Part shown: one piece after another, positions 1 to 12,535 of the stretch
Numbering within the stretch: the stretch's first letter is position 1
Layout: each line of letters starts with the position of its first letter
Assembly (NCBI GenBank): GCA_022828595.1
Contig: JAKGHH010000005.1
Span: 27,416,193-27,480,192, forward strand
From: Nelumbo lutea
Lineage: Eukaryota; Streptophyta; Magnoliopsida; Proteales; Nelumbonaceae
DNA length: 64,000 bases
Direction: 5' to 3'
The notes under the pieces: model-generated
The model's database searches: none
Told to the model about the DNA's origin: nothing
Seen by the model: only the letters and a program-made list of their open reading frames with translations
Position numbers and translations under genes: made by a program

Positions 1-1900
1 ATCCCTCCTAAGACGTATTGCATCCCTCAAGCAGCAGTCCCACCAAACACGAGAACAACGCCGACTCATATCCCTTATAGTGACTACCTCCATCTCCAAA
101 AAACATTGAATGAGATGTCTATCAAGTTGGCCAAATTGGAAGCTGAGAAATTTCAAACTGGTCAATCTGCTCCTACAATGGGAACCCAATCATCTTTCCC
201 TCCTACATCCTATGCCTTTGCATCTTCTTCATCCTAGAACCCTGGTCCCATGCCTAAAGCAACATACTAGTCATCTCCCTTTGTTTTTATTGCGGGAACC
301 AAACAGGTTCATCGGTCGAGGACATTTCCTACTCTTAACTTCGAGAATCCAGCCATACCTCAACCTATTGTTGCATCCTCAAGAGAAAAGAATTTGAGTA
401 TGACCATCATCAATTCTTCGCTCCAAGATCCCTTAAAGATTAAAATAAAACAGATGAAAGATGAGCTGAAGAAGTTGAAAAAAGTTTGAAATTTAGGTGT
501 TACAGATTTTAGAGTTGTGCTTATACCCTGATGCAGAATTGCCTGTTAAGTTTAAAATGCCATATCTTGAAAAGTATGATGGGAAGGGATGCCCACAAAC
601 TCATCTAAAGATCTTTTGTTGTGACATGTTTTAATACGGCTCAAATGAGAAGTTACTCATTTAAATGTTTCAGAACAGCCTTACAATGAGTGCTAGAACT
701 TGGTTTGCAAATTTAGCAAATGAAAAGAAGAGAACTTGGAAAAGGTGTTTTAGAAGCATTCTTGGACTAGCTTTCTTACAACATGGAGTTAGCACATGGT
801 CGAGCAGAACTTGAGTCTATGTCTCAGAACTTAGGAGAAAGTTTCTTGGGTTATGCATACCGGTGGCATGAAATGGTAGCTAAACTGCAACACCCAATGC
901 CAATGGTGCGGTTGTTTATCAAGAGGCTCTCAGGCAGGGTCGGACCAACCCGGTAATGATCCCCATAAATTCACCATTAGTTGGGAAGTCCTCTCCAAAG
1001 TATAATGAAGAGAATGAAGTGCAACCTATTTTTGCTATTGAGTCTCAGGTACCTTAAGCCCATTTATCCCAAGAGTTTCAAAGCTGTAGTTTATTTTGGA
1101 TCTGCCTCCCATAATTTCGATCACTCATCAATCTCCTCAAAAAGAGAGAAGAAAACTTTCCCCTTTGCCATGTGCTCATTCTCGATTGCTCCCTGCATTA
1201 GTTCAAGGTGGACTTTTGTGATTGCTTACATGGAGGCCTCCACAAGAGCCCAAACCAAGAAATTATGACAAGAATGCTCATTGTGATTATCATCAAGGAC
1301 CCGACCACACCACTGACCATTGTGGGCAGTTGAAGTTTCCAATTCAAGATTTGATCGATGACAACATTCTCACTTACCAGAAACTTAGGCAAATGCAGCA
1401 TTTTACAGAAGTCTCCCAGAACCAATTGCTCGATTAAGGGGAAAAATTCAACACTTCCATCAATTTCTTGGGTGAAGGAAAGGATTTTTTAGATCCTAGC
1501 ATTCTTATTACTCTAGTTGGAACTCCACCAATAGCCCATTCCTTTAGAGTCAAGTCACTAGTTAGTCGGATCTCTTAGCCTCGATCAAAGCATGATATAA
1601 ATTCTTCGCCAACTCTCAGAGGAGGTAGTCATTATAAGGTGAAAATTTTGATGTCATTGCAACCTCAATTGAGCAAAGTCACTAGTTCCAATTTTGAGCC
1701 ATCATCGGTATTTGAAGACCTGACCTTTGTGTGGACTACAAAATGTGCTATTGAGAGCCCACCTAAAGAAATTTATGTGATCAATTCGAGTGTTTCGCCA
1801 AGAGCTGAGAATAATTTGTCTGTTTGCTCGACTATTTCAAATGGTCCCTCCAATACTAGGGCACCTTTGCCAATTTAGATGTAGCTTTCAGAGTAGGGAG
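1..1900 (+). pseudogene. Ogre/Tat-like Ty3/gypsy gag remnant
   Basis: Decayed capsid (gag) region of a Ty3/gypsy retrotransposon, which would package element RNA in cytoplasmic particles. Readable pieces in shifting + frames include KYDGKGCPQTHLKIFCCDM near 572-630, then ARTWFANLANEKKRTWK near 690-740, and a C/H knuckle-like HCDYHQGPDHTTDHC near 1279-1323. These match the order of Ogre/Tat gag: capsid homology region, then the CxxHH...C zinc element. Several frameshifts and stops break it. The segment enters from the window edge, so the 5' LTR is outside. No protease, reverse transcriptase or integrase follows, so the element is either pol-deleted or non-autonomous. Its likely 3' LTR is the copy starting at 6090. 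Family assignment is by motif recognition. Confidence 0.75.
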
Positions 1901-4049
1901 ACAATGCTCTCTACTCTACCTCCACACTCATCGAGAGCATCCTTTCATCATTATACATAGTCCCTATCCCTTTTTGTCTCCATCTCACGAGTCCGACCTC
2001 TTCCTTCAATAAATTACCAATTTTCCCCAATCCTTTTCTATCATTTAGTTTTTCTTGAATCACTTATTCATGACAGAACAATAAACCCCATTGGGCCCTG
2101 TTACCCTTAAAAAAAGGTGAAGATTCCCCCTTCTAAGAAAATTGTATAATTGAAGCCTAAAATTTGCAATGAATCTTAAAGTCATGTCTTTGTAAAAAGC
2201 TGGTTAACAATCATTGACTCATACCTGGAAATACTCAAGAGAGGGGATAGTCCAATGAATAAAAGTATCGATCCCACCTTTGCCCACCTCACTGAACATT
2301 TCAGATAGCCTTAAGTTTATATCCCCATGAGTGCCCAAATATCCTAAACTATGGTAGCTTTGACAATTTAAATGTGTACCCACTACCAATTTCCCTAAAG
2401 CCAGCATAGAGTAAGGATATCATCATGACCTAATGCTTCACCAATTGATAAAGGAAAGGATTGGAGGCCGCCTTTGGCCATTTTTAATTCTCAAGTAACC
2501 CTATCCTTTCTTAAAATCCTCTAGTCAGCTTGATTAAGCCAATGCATTAATACCTTTTCCTTTGTGAGTTTGTTAAATTTCTGATGTGCCTTTTGTAGAG
2601 TAAAAAAAGAGGGAGAAAAAATAAATAAATAAAAAGAAAAAGTGAAAAAAAAGACGGAGGAATAAGCAATAAAAAGAAACTAGGGCAACTTAGAATGAAG
2701 GAATGATGAAGGAAGTTTGGAAAATTTGGAAAGCTTTGAGGAAATGGAATTAAAAGAAAATCAAAGTAGGGAATCTAGGGCAGATGAAAAGTGCGAGGAA
2801 ATGATGGAGAAATATTTGTAGGATATTGGAAAAGAAGGAAACAGTAAAAAAAATGGGGCAAATATATGTTTCAATCATTATAGAATCAGTTAGTTTGGGT
2901 ATTTGTTTATCGATTCTCTAACATGTGAAGTCCTCTATGATCAGTGAAGTAACATAATTCATATTTGAAGATGTGAAAATCATGCAAAAAGAAAAATAAA
3001 AGAAAAAAGGAAAAAGGAGAAAAAACAAAAAGAATGAGAAAAGATAAACAACAATGAGGATGAAGAGAAATAGTAGCACTGCATGAAGGTCAAACATATG
3101 GTTTCCCATTGCAAATAATTTTTTTGAGCCTTTCACCCTTCATTTCAGATCCCTTGGCATAGACCACGTTTTGTCCCATTCACTGAGTTCTCTTCGATCC
3201 TTTAAAAGATGGTAATCTAGCACAGGATAGACCTAGTTGGATGGCAATGAAGGATTTTGTTTTGAATCGTCTCCAATCAATCATTTCTCACAAATCCTCC
3301 TATTAACCAAGATCTGGGGCAGGTTCCCATAAAACCCAGGTGTTTCCCAAAGTGAATACATGATTGTCTCATTCGCATTTTCTATGCACATGCCTTTATA
3401 ATTGCTAAGGTTTTGATCAACTCTTTTGAAGAGGGGCAAATATTTTTATCTTTTTGTAAGGTGTGATGTGGGTCCCTTTGGACATAATTGTTCTATTATG
3501 AATCAATGCCAGCGACATCTCTTATTTCAGTCTCAACTCCCCATAAAAGTGTACAGTAAAAAGAATATATAAATTTTCATCTCTTTTATGTCTGGGTTGT
3601 ATTATCTTTTTACTCTAGAAGTTACAAAGAAAAAACAAAGCAAAAAAAAAAAAAAAAAGAAGAGAGATAAAATGAGGGCAGCTCATGATGTTTGACACTC
3701 GAGTTGAGCACAAACATGTCTAAAAGAAGTTCAAGTTGCACCACTGCAAAAGTCTTTCAAAAAGAAATTTAGTTGTTCATTGTGCACCAAAAAATAGAAT
3801 AAAAAACAAAAAAATAATAGAATAATAAAAAAATAACACAAAAAACATAAATAATAAAAAGAAAAATGCAAAGTGTGGTAAAAATGTGAAGATAAATGAT
3901 TCCCAATAAAAAGAATGATCAAGTGTGAAATGATAATTAAGCTAAATCGAATGTGTTGAAGTGATGCTTCTCAAATTTTTATCACATTTTGCATCTAGTG
4001 TGTTATTGATATTTGCAAATTTTCAGTATTGTCATCATTTTCATCATTT
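1901..4049 (+). other. Non-coding internal region of the Ogre-like element
   Basis: No coding similarity is recognisable. The stretch contains long purine/A-rich runs (about 2598-2850, 2990-3060, 3630-3670 and 3785-3870) separated by mixed sequence. It lies where pol would be expected in a full Ogre/Tat element. A long purine-rich untranslated region before the 3' LTR is usual in this lineage, so this is probably the 3' untranslated part of a pol-less copy. Confidence 0.5.
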
Positions 4050-5700
4050 TGCACAATAAGTTTTCTGCCATTGCACATGAATTTTTTCCACTATTGTACA
4101 ATAAATTTCTCCACTTTGTTGCACATGAATTTTCTGCTACATAACACATAAGTATTCCACCTCTATCATTGAATAAATCAGAATTTTTCGCTTTTTAGCA
4201 TATGTTCTTCCGCTTTTTAACACAGGTTTCTCTGCTTTATAGCACATGACTTTTCCACTACAAAGCACATGAACATTTCCGCCCTTTCACACATTTCAAA
4301 TAATAATTTATCACTTTTTCGCACATGTTCTTCCACTTTATAGCACATGAGTTTTTTTGTTGTATAGCACACGGATTTTCTGCTCTTTTGCACATCACAT
4401 ATCAAAATTTCCCACTTTTTAGCACATGTTTCTCCACTTAACACATGAACTTTCCATTGCATAGCACATGAACATTCTGCCTCTGAAACAAAATAAATCA
4501 ATTTTTTTTCGCTTTTTAATACATGTCCTTCTGCTTTTCGCACAGGTTTCTCTGTTTTATAGCACATGAATTTTTCGCTACACAACACATGAACATTCTG
4601 CCTTTGGCATAGAATAAATCAGAATTTTTTGCTTTTTAGCACATGCTCTTCTGCCTTTTTGCACAAGTTTCTCTGCTTTATAGCACATGAATGTTTCGCT
4701 GCACAGCACATGAGCATTCTGCCTCTAACATAAAATAAATTAGAATTTTTCGCTTTTTAACGCATATTCTTCCACTTTTTAGCATAGGTTTCCCCACGTT
4801 ATAGCACATGGATTTTCTGCTACACAACACATGAACATTTCACCTCTAGCATAGAATAACTCAGAGTTTTCTACTATTTAGCATATGTTCTTCCACTTTT
4901 TAGCACAATTTTTTTCGCTTTATAGCACATGAGTTTTTTTGTCATTGCACAATAAATTTTTTGCCCTTTCGCACATCACAAATCAAAATTTTCCGCTTTG
5001 CACATGCTTTCTCGCTTTATAGCACATGAGAATTTCTTTGCACAACATACGGATATTCCGTCATCTAGCACATCATAAACTAGATTTTTTGTTGCATGGC
5101 ACATAAGTTTTTCACCTTTGGCACATCACAGATGAGGTTTTTTCGTTGCATAGCACATAGATTTTCCGCCATTTGGCACATTATAAATCCGATTTTTTGC
5201 TACATAGCACATGAGTTTTCGACATTTGGCACATCACAAATGAGGTTTTCCGCTGCATAGCACATAGATTTTCTGCCATCTAGCAAATGATAAATCAGAT
5301 TTTCCGCTGCATAACACATGATTTTTTTGCCTTTGGCATATCACGGATGAGGTTTTTCTGCTGCATAGCACATATATTTTCGCATCTAGAACATCATAAA
5401 TTATAACTTTTCCGTTGCATAGCACATGAGTTTTTCACCCTTGGCACATCACAAATGAGGATTTTACGCTGCATAGTACATAGATTTTATGCCATTTGGC
5501 ACATCATAAATCACCGATTTTCTCGCTTCATAGCACATGAATTTCGTTGCATAGAACATAATTTTCTTATCACCAACTTGGCACATCATAATCACTGATT
5601 TCTTCACTTTATAGCACAGATATTTTCCGCTACACTAGCATATCACAATTTTAATCAAGGCTTTATTATTGTTTTCATCGCTACATGGCACATTATGGTT
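4050..5700. repeat. Minisatellite of ~20-bp units with higher-order periods
   Basis: A run of degenerate ~20-bp units built on TTTTCYGCTTTATAGCACAT, more than 70 copies. Two higher-order registers are visible. The marker AATAAATCA recurs at 4492, 4613, 4734 and 4855, exactly 121 bp apart. The marker ATGAGG recurs at 5132, 5240, 5347 and 5455, 107-108 bp apart. The array sits between gag and the polypurine tract of the Ogre-like element. Tat-lineage elements are known to carry variable tandem repeats in the 3' untranslated region, which can seed satellites. Open frames in the array are by-products of the repeat. Confidence 0.9.
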
Positions 5701-6071
5701 TTTTAATTTTGTGTTTCTCACCTCACGGTAAATAATTAACCTCGCTCCACAAGATCGTCTATCGCTTGTTGGAAAATTAACTATTACCAAAATTAAATAG
5801 ATTTCATACATTAAGTTGCTTTTATCTTGTTTTCTACTTATTTTTAATACTTCTCTTTACGGAAAATGTACCTTGATCTTGAAGGTTCTTGATACCTAGG
5901 AAGGGTCACTTTGCCAATAATAAAATGGCCTGAATATGATGAAACAATGTTGCATGGGAACTCCCTTTCGTCTCACTCCTCCTTCCTCACCTTGCCCCTC
6001 TTCTAAGCCGCCCTTTGTAAAAATCTTTGTGTGCTTCTTTTGGTCTTTGTTGTTTCGTAATTTTCAACCTC

Positions 6072-6089
6072 ACAACAAAAAGGGGCAGC
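6072..6089 (+). other. Polypurine tract of the Ogre-like element
   Basis: CAACAAAAAGGGGCAGC lies directly before the LTR start. This is the usual A-then-G purine tract that primes plus-strand DNA synthesis, and its position fixes the left edge of the 3' LTR at about 6090. Confidence 0.65.
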
Positions 6090-7546
6090 TCTTGGACCCG
6101 ATTTTTGCTCGGTCCATCGCCTGAGCCTCCAATTCGCCCCAAACACTCGATTAGACCCTTTCGACCTCTCTAAAACACCTAAAAACCCAAAAAAAACCCA
6201 AGTTTTAACTCAAGAGCCCTCAGATCCACCGTTAAACCTATTCGATACCAATCCGATGGCCCCAATTGACCCTTACTTACACATTAACCACTAGATCTGA
6301 CACAACCCTCAGACCCAAGATCTCCCAAAACACCTACCCATAAAATTTCAACTCAACATTCCCCTATTTCCCTCCTCATCAAACAAAGGTTCCATTTTGA
6401 CCTCTTTCATTAGCCTAAACACTCAGAACCCAAATTACCTTGATCTTGACACACCCGAGCTAATATGACCACACCTTCAGACTCCAGACACACCAAAACA
6501 CCTACCCATGAAATTTTAACCCTAGATTTCCTCATTTGTCCCTCTATTAAACCAAGATTCCATTTTGAAACATCTTATTAACCCAAATTCCTATGATCTT
6601 GACCTTCTAAGACTGATCAGACAATATAATCAGATCCCAGACCCCTCCAAATGCCTACCTTTTAAATTTCAGCCCCAAACAAATTCATTTACCCTCGATC
6701 ACATAAAGATTTTATTTTAAGGCTTTAGATTGACTAGATTCCAAATCTACTCGATCCGGGCCCAATTGGCTCAATCTAATTTTACTAACCATCTCAGACT
6801 AAACAAAAACCCCACTCGGAGAAATTTCACCCAAAACTGCCTTTATTTTCCCCTTCATTACACAAAGATTCTATTTCTAGCCTTTAGACTAACCAAATTG
6901 AACCCTTTCCAAATCTACCCAGTCTGGGCCCATTTGGGCCAATCTGACCCCACCAATCAACCCAAAAGTCCAAAAATCCTGTCCCATGAAATTTCATTCA
7001 AAACTATCCCCATTTACCTCTTTATCCAAGAAGATTCCATTTCAACCAATCTTACTAGACCTCACACAGGATCCCCATCTATAGTCAAACCCATCTCAAC
7101 TTTCAAATTTTTACCCAAAATCTTAGCCATTCATCCAAAACCCCTGTTTGACCACCCTTTGACCCGGTTTGACTAGACTTTTCTGGAATAACAAAAATGC
7201 CATTTAAGTCCCCAAAATTACGAAAGTACCATTAACCATACTTATAAATTAATACTAAAGTTTCCAATTCAACCTAATCGACTATTCACCTTCTCCCCCA
7301 TTCGAATGGAACCCAACCCGGGTGGTGGCGAATTAGAGGTGGCAACAACCAACCTCCATCCAGCCTCTCTTCTTCTCTCTCTCAGTACTTTCTCTCTCAC
7401 TCTCTCCTTCTTTTTCTCTTCCTTTCCTCCTCCTTCTTCTTCTTTCCGTTTTCTCCCTCGGCTTCATCCCTGTCGTTGCAACATCGAGCAACAACGGTCG
7501 TGTCGTCCGTTTCCCGCCCTACCATGCAGATCTTTCCCTCTCTTCT

Positions 7547-7583
7547 TTCTTCTTCTTCTTCTTCTTCTTCTTCTTCTTCTTCT
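7547..7583. repeat. (CTT)n microsatellite in LTR copy 1
   Basis: About 12 uninterrupted TTC/CTT triplets within a broader pyrimidine-rich tract. The open frames on both strands here, including a poly-Glu frame, are repeat artefacts. Confidence 0.95.
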
Positions 7584-7674
7584 CTGTTACATTGTCGCCG
7601 GTGCAACTAGTTGCAATGATGGATTCCAGCCTAGCGATCTCCCATTCCACCAACGGCACCTTTTCCTCTCTTTC

Positions 7675-7697
7675 CTCTCTCTCTCTCTCTCTCTCTT
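7675..7697. repeat. (CT)n microsatellite in LTR copy 1
   Basis: Roughly 11 CT repeats. LTR copy 2 has an equivalent CT tract at 12508-12535. Confidence 0.9.
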
Positions 7698-8736
7698 TTA
7701 TTATTCATTTTTTTTTCTTTTGTTTCTACATTGAGCTAGTTGTCACCCCTCTGTCATAATCCAATCCACCACCGAACTTGAAGCAGTGACAAATCCAATC
7801 AGATCCCTTCGCCTCCCTCACTCCCTTTCTCATTTCTCATTTCTGTCTCTTTCTCCCTTCCATTGGATTAAATCCCCCTGATCATTGGATTCAAAATCAG
7901 ACTATCCACCATTGGAACCAAACCACAATAGTGGCAGACCTCAGCCCAAGATTGATGGTGCAAACCTTTCGGCATATCTCAATTCTCTTTTCTTGAGCAT
8001 GCTTTTGATTCCCTAATCTAGTTCCTCGAAGTTGGAAGACTAGTGACACGTATCTGTTAGCTCAGTCGATTCCCCTATTCATCCATTATCGAGTTCGAGC
8101 TACCATTCAACCCTACTAATCCTTACTTTAGTGGTATATTTCTTTGGTATTAGGTTGTTTCCTATGTTTTGTTTTTCTATCCTATTTACCATGAGTTTCG
8201 ATGGATTGCTATCGTGTATTTCATTTCGTTGATTATAATTTTTTTTTCTCCCATCCGATATTGCTATTGCTAATGCTTGTGTTCAACATATTATGCTTTG
8301 CATATATTCTCTTCAACATATTTAGTTGATTGGATTTCTGCTAAATGCTTAAATGCTTAGGATTGGGTTTAATGTCATTATGATTCCCTTAAGATTTCTT
8401 GAGCTGTATACTCTAAATGTTCAATTTAGATTTGTGAATCTAATTGAATGATTACTAAAGTTGGTTTCTTGGATTGGAAAGGAGAAGGACCTGGAAGTTT
8501 AGTTTGTCGATTATGCTTTAATCAATTAGTTTATTACTTATTTACGTTTGTTGGTATACCATGTGGGTTCCACTTATTGGACCCAGGAGTGGGGTGCCTA
8601 ACCCCTTCCCTCTCCCATCTGAGACCTACCCAGACTAGTGTAGCTAGTGCCTAGGCTTTGTAGTCACTATTAAACTGAACACGCTTTTCGATGTTGATCT
8701 TGGAGGTTTCATTACCTCCAATTCTGTATTTGATGG

Positions 8737-9203
8737 GTGGTGATTCCATTTCCAGCCCAAGTGGTAAGTGAGTAGGTTTTTCTGACGCTTATAGAGGCTG
8801 GATGAGGTGGGGTGCCCGATAAGAGGCCACACTCAAGGCAACAGCCCCGCTGAAAGCCTGGGCACCATGGCAAGCACATGTCTTCGGATCCAACAAAGTC
8901 TACCCCTTAGAGTCCAACAACAGCTGATGCACCAACCAGTCACCGATGACCTCTCGACCCCCTAGCCGAAGAGGGAATGAATTTACACAATCTTGCAATC
9001 ACCGTCGAGACCAGGAACATCATCATCACCATCAACAAGAAAATTCGCGAGACGAAGGTAGGTGATCGGGCCACCACAGCCTCCCTTTAAGGGTTGAGGA
9101 CCGACGCCGCGCCTCTCTCCCTCTTGCATCTCGGATCTCTAGGGCCTCTTGAATGACAAGCGGGCCAGAAGAAATGAACACGTGCCCGTGTCAGAATACT
9201 CGG
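8737..9203 (+). other. PBS-like sequence and leader between the two LTR copies
   Basis: Immediately after LTR copy 1 comes GTGGTGATTCCATTTCCAGC, equivalent to GGTGGCAACTCCAATTCCAG after LTR copy 2. Ogre/Tat elements commonly have TGGCGACTCC as primer binding site at this point. Homology between the two copies continues through GTTTTTCTGACGC and then fades. The rest (8830-9203) is GC-richer with no recognised product, and resembles a retroelement leader or gag N-terminus. Confidence 0.45.
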
Positions 9204-10079
9204 TGTTAGCACCCGATTTTTGCTTGGTTTGCCGCCTGAACCTCCAATTTACCTCAAACACCCATTCAAGCTCTTTGAAACACCCAAAAAACAAAAAATC
9301 CTGAATTTCACCCCAAAAACCCTTATATCCACCATTGAACCTACATAATACCCATCCAATGGCCCCGATCAACCTCCAATTACACCTCAACCATTAGATC
9401 AGACATAACTATCAGACCCATGACTTCCCGAAACACCTACCCATGAAATTTCAGCCCTAGATTCCCCTGTTACTCACTCATCAAACAAAAATTTCATTTT
9501 GACCTTTCTCGTTAACCTAAACATTTGGAACCCAAATTCCCTTGACCTTGACACATCCAAATAGATCAAACCACACCATTAAACCCCGGATACATCAAAA
9601 CACTTGCCCATAAAGTTTCAACCCCAAATTCCCATATTTGCCCTTCCATCAAACCAAGATTCCATTCCGAAACATCTTATTGGTTCAATTTCTTACGACC
9701 TTGACCCTCCAAAGACAGATCAGACCTCATCACCAGATCCCAGACACCCCAAATTCTCATTTGTGAAATCTTAGCACAAAAATTATGTTTTAAGGCTCTG
9801 GATTGACTAGATTCCAAGTCCTTCCGATCTAGGTTCATTTGATTCAATTTGACCTTACCAATCACCTCAGACCAATATTTTATATCATTGATTTATGTAA
9901 TTATATCATTAATTTTCAATATTTTATATATTTTATGGTAATTATAAATGAGTATTTAAGATGTCACTTAACAATATTATTTTTTCTTAAATTTTAGCAT
10001 ATTATTTAAATCCAGCCTTTCAATATGATCATGATTTGCTGTAAATGAGAATTTATTGTCATCATTGAAAAAAGTCATT

Positions 10080-10640
10080 ACAAAGCTGGAGCAAGATGAA
10101 ACCAAAGCTGCCCTTATCTTACAAGAGGTAAAAGTGCAATTGTGTAAGTTAATAAATTATATAATAATATATTTTGATAATTTGATACTGATATTTGTTG
10201 TTTTGATAATATGATACTAATAATATTCCATGAAGCATTAAGTGGCTTTGGAGATCCTGTGGCTATTAAAGCAAGAACAATAACTGACCTAGGTAAATTA
10301 AAATTTTAATATATTTTTTATTTTTCTATTCTTTAATTTTAAATTATCATGTTGTTAAGTGTTAACTAATATATATATATATATATATATATTGGTTGAT
10401 TTATGGCCAAGATGCCCCACATCTTCGTCAAATAGCAATAAGGGTATTATTACAAATGACTTCTTCTAGTGGTTGTAAACGAAATTGGAGTACCTTCGGC
10501 CTTATTCATACAAACCAGAGGGATTGAGGGTAAGACACCTCGTTAGAGATAGAAGACATCTATAAGGTTACTTCAACCCAATTGATCTTGATGATATATA
10601 TGATGAAAATGATCTAGTGATATGATGAATATGATTCGAT
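10080..10640 (+). pseudogene. hAT-type transposase C-terminal remnant
   Basis: Coding-like pieces separated by AT-rich, intron-like gaps. LSGFGDPVAIKARTITDL is encoded near 10240-10293 and QDAPHLRQIAIRVLLQMT near 10408-10461. The second block continues in frame into SGCKRNWSTFGLIHT near 10468-10512. The last block matches the C-terminal dimerisation motif of plant hAT transposase-like proteins (CSSSGCERNWSxFxxIHxKKRN). A degenerate NPIDLDDIYDENDLV follows. In the family this region mediates oligomerisation of the DNA-cutting enzyme. Only the C-terminal third is recognisable, so the gene is inactive. Confidence 0.7.
10369..10393. repeat. (AT)n microsatellite
   Basis: About 12 AT repeats inside an intron-like gap of the hAT transposase remnant. 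Confidence 0.9.
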
Positions 10641-12507
10641 GCCACATAGTTAAGAGTAATATCATCCAAGTCACAAAGACATGTAATTAATGGATACTTC
10701 TAGATATAGTTCTTATGGTTATGGAAAATCAAATAAATGGAATCAACATTATGGAAGATCCATGGAAAATAATGAGATGATGCTTAGATTAAGTAGCAGG
10801 AGTTTGAGTTCAATTTCTAATTATGACTACAAGTTTTCTTAATATGAATATGAATCATATGACACGGGTAATACAATTACAACCCTTAGAAGTATAATGA
10901 GTTTTGGCTTTTTTGTGGTTTTACTAAAGGATACAGATCAAATTATCATACTCAACCCTATTATCAATAATGTTGTATTAGGGAGTAATTTGAGCATTTC
11001 AAACAAATATTTATAATGTCATACTCTAATAGAATGAATTGGGGCGAATGTTGTGCTTTGGTTAAAGATCAACACAATATAGATATAAACAATTATGAAC
11101 TTGCAAGAAACTCCCTATAGTACTAGATTATTGGTTGCCATCACATGATTTCAGGTATATGAGTAAATAATTTATCAAATAATTAATTTTTATTATGATT
11201 TTAATATTTATTTATTAATTATTTTTGAATTGTGTATTATATAGGTTATTAATAGACATCATTCATGAAAGTATATTTTACACTTCTATTTCTAAACGTT
11301 TTTTCTTTAATTTTAGACATTAATGTTTTGTGTTAAATCATGCTGCATTGGATTATTAAATATTGATGTGATTATAATTTTAATAAACATTGTTTTATAG
11401 TGTTCTTGTGCGTATCTATATGTATCCTAATTTTTCTTTGATACGCATGCGTATCCAAAACATATCTCAATACATATCTTATAATTGCCTTTGTGATACA
11501 TTAGGCATATCCGGTACTTTGAACCTTGCCTTGTCCAAAAACCCTCCATTGTGAAATTTGATCTAAAATTGCTTTTGTTTGCCCCTTGATCACACACAAA
11601 TTCCGTTTCAAGGCTCTAGATTAACTAAATCGATTCATTTTCCAATCTTCCCAATCCGGGCCCAGTTGGGCTAATCCAATCATGCCAATCAACTCAGAAT
11701 GTCTGAAAATCCCACCCTTTAAATTTTGATCCAAACATACACTAATTTATCCTTTCATCCAAAAAGATTTTGTCTCGGCCAGTCTCGCTAGTCCACACTT
11801 GCAAACCTCCCTTTGTGATCAGATCCATCTCAATCCTCCATTTTTTACCCAAAATCTCAGCCTTCCATCTAAAATCCCGGTTTGACCATCCTTTGACCCG
11901 GTTTGACCATACTTTTTTCTAAATTACAAAAATGCCCCTCGGATTCCCCAAAATTACGAAAATGCCCCTACCTCCCATAAGCTTTCATCGGCCCCAATCG
12001 GAAGAATTCAAAGAAACCCACTATTCTCATCTCCCCCCTGTTCGAACGAAACCAGCGAGCAGCAGAGGAGGTAATCCATAGTATCTTCGAAGCTAGACGA
12101 TGACCTGAACTCCTCCTAGTAGCGGTGCTCTTTCGTTCCCACCTATAGTTGATCCAACTGCAGCGGTGGATCTGTCTCCTCTCAATATCAGACTAAATCC
12201 CCAACATGATCGACGGTTTCTGAGTCATCATAATCTTCTGCTCATACCCATCGATAGTTGTAGAAGATTCGAAGAGTGAGTAAAGTGATACAATCTTGAT
12301 TCCTCTGTTTCGTCAAGTGATTCCAGGCCGAAATCCCCACTCAGGTAATTTTGCAGATTTTATATTTTATTGTCTTGTGATTTGATCTTTTGGTGTTACA
12401 TTCGGTTGTCGATTGACAGAGGTGGCAATGAGGTTCCGTAGAGCCATCCTCTGTAAATCTTTATTTTACCTACGTTGATGCTGATAATGAGATCCCTGTA
12501 ATCGTTT

Positions 12508-12535
12508 TCTCTCTCTCTCTCTCTCTCTCTCTCTT
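12508..12535. repeat. (CT)n microsatellite in LTR copy 2
   Basis: About 14 CT repeats, at a position broadly equivalent to the CT tracts of LTR copy 1. Confidence 0.95.

Larger units (their letters stand above)
6090..8736 (+). mobile_element. LTR copy 1 of Ogre/Tat-like retroelement
   Basis: Long terminal repeat of about 2.6 kb beginning near CTTGGACCCGATTTTTGC and ending near TATTTGATGG. It is homologous over most of its length to the copy at 9204-13082: the opening 600 bp, the TTTGACCCGGTTTGAC block near 7155, and the terminal block GGGGTGCCTAACCCCTTCCC near 8595. The last motif is characteristic of Ogre/Tat LTR ends. It is preceded by a polypurine tract, so it acts as the 3' LTR of the gag-bearing element at the left edge. 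It is also followed by a primer-binding-site-like sequence, which is unusual for a 3' LTR. Confidence 0.75.
9871..11525 (+). mobile_element. hAT-related insertion inside LTR copy 2
   Basis: This block has no counterpart in LTR copy 1 and is markedly more AT-rich than the flanking LTR. It contains the hAT transposase remnant described separately. The right end (about 11400-11520) holds several GTATC/GATAC words of a kind also seen at 38380-38580. No clean target-site duplication could be found, so the edges are those of broken LTR homology, not proven transposon ends. Confidence 0.55.

Noticed and set aside
4217..4588. 123-codon minus-strand frame
   Set aside because: It is a translation of the 20-bp minisatellite and repeats the same words.
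4050..5700. CRISPR-like array
   Set aside because: Units are contiguous and degenerate with no unique spacers, and the context is a plant retroelement.
7306..7734. 142-codon open frame in LTR copy 1, and an opposite poly-Glu frame
   Set aside because: Both derive from pyrimidine-rich microsatellite sequence and have no gene-like composition.
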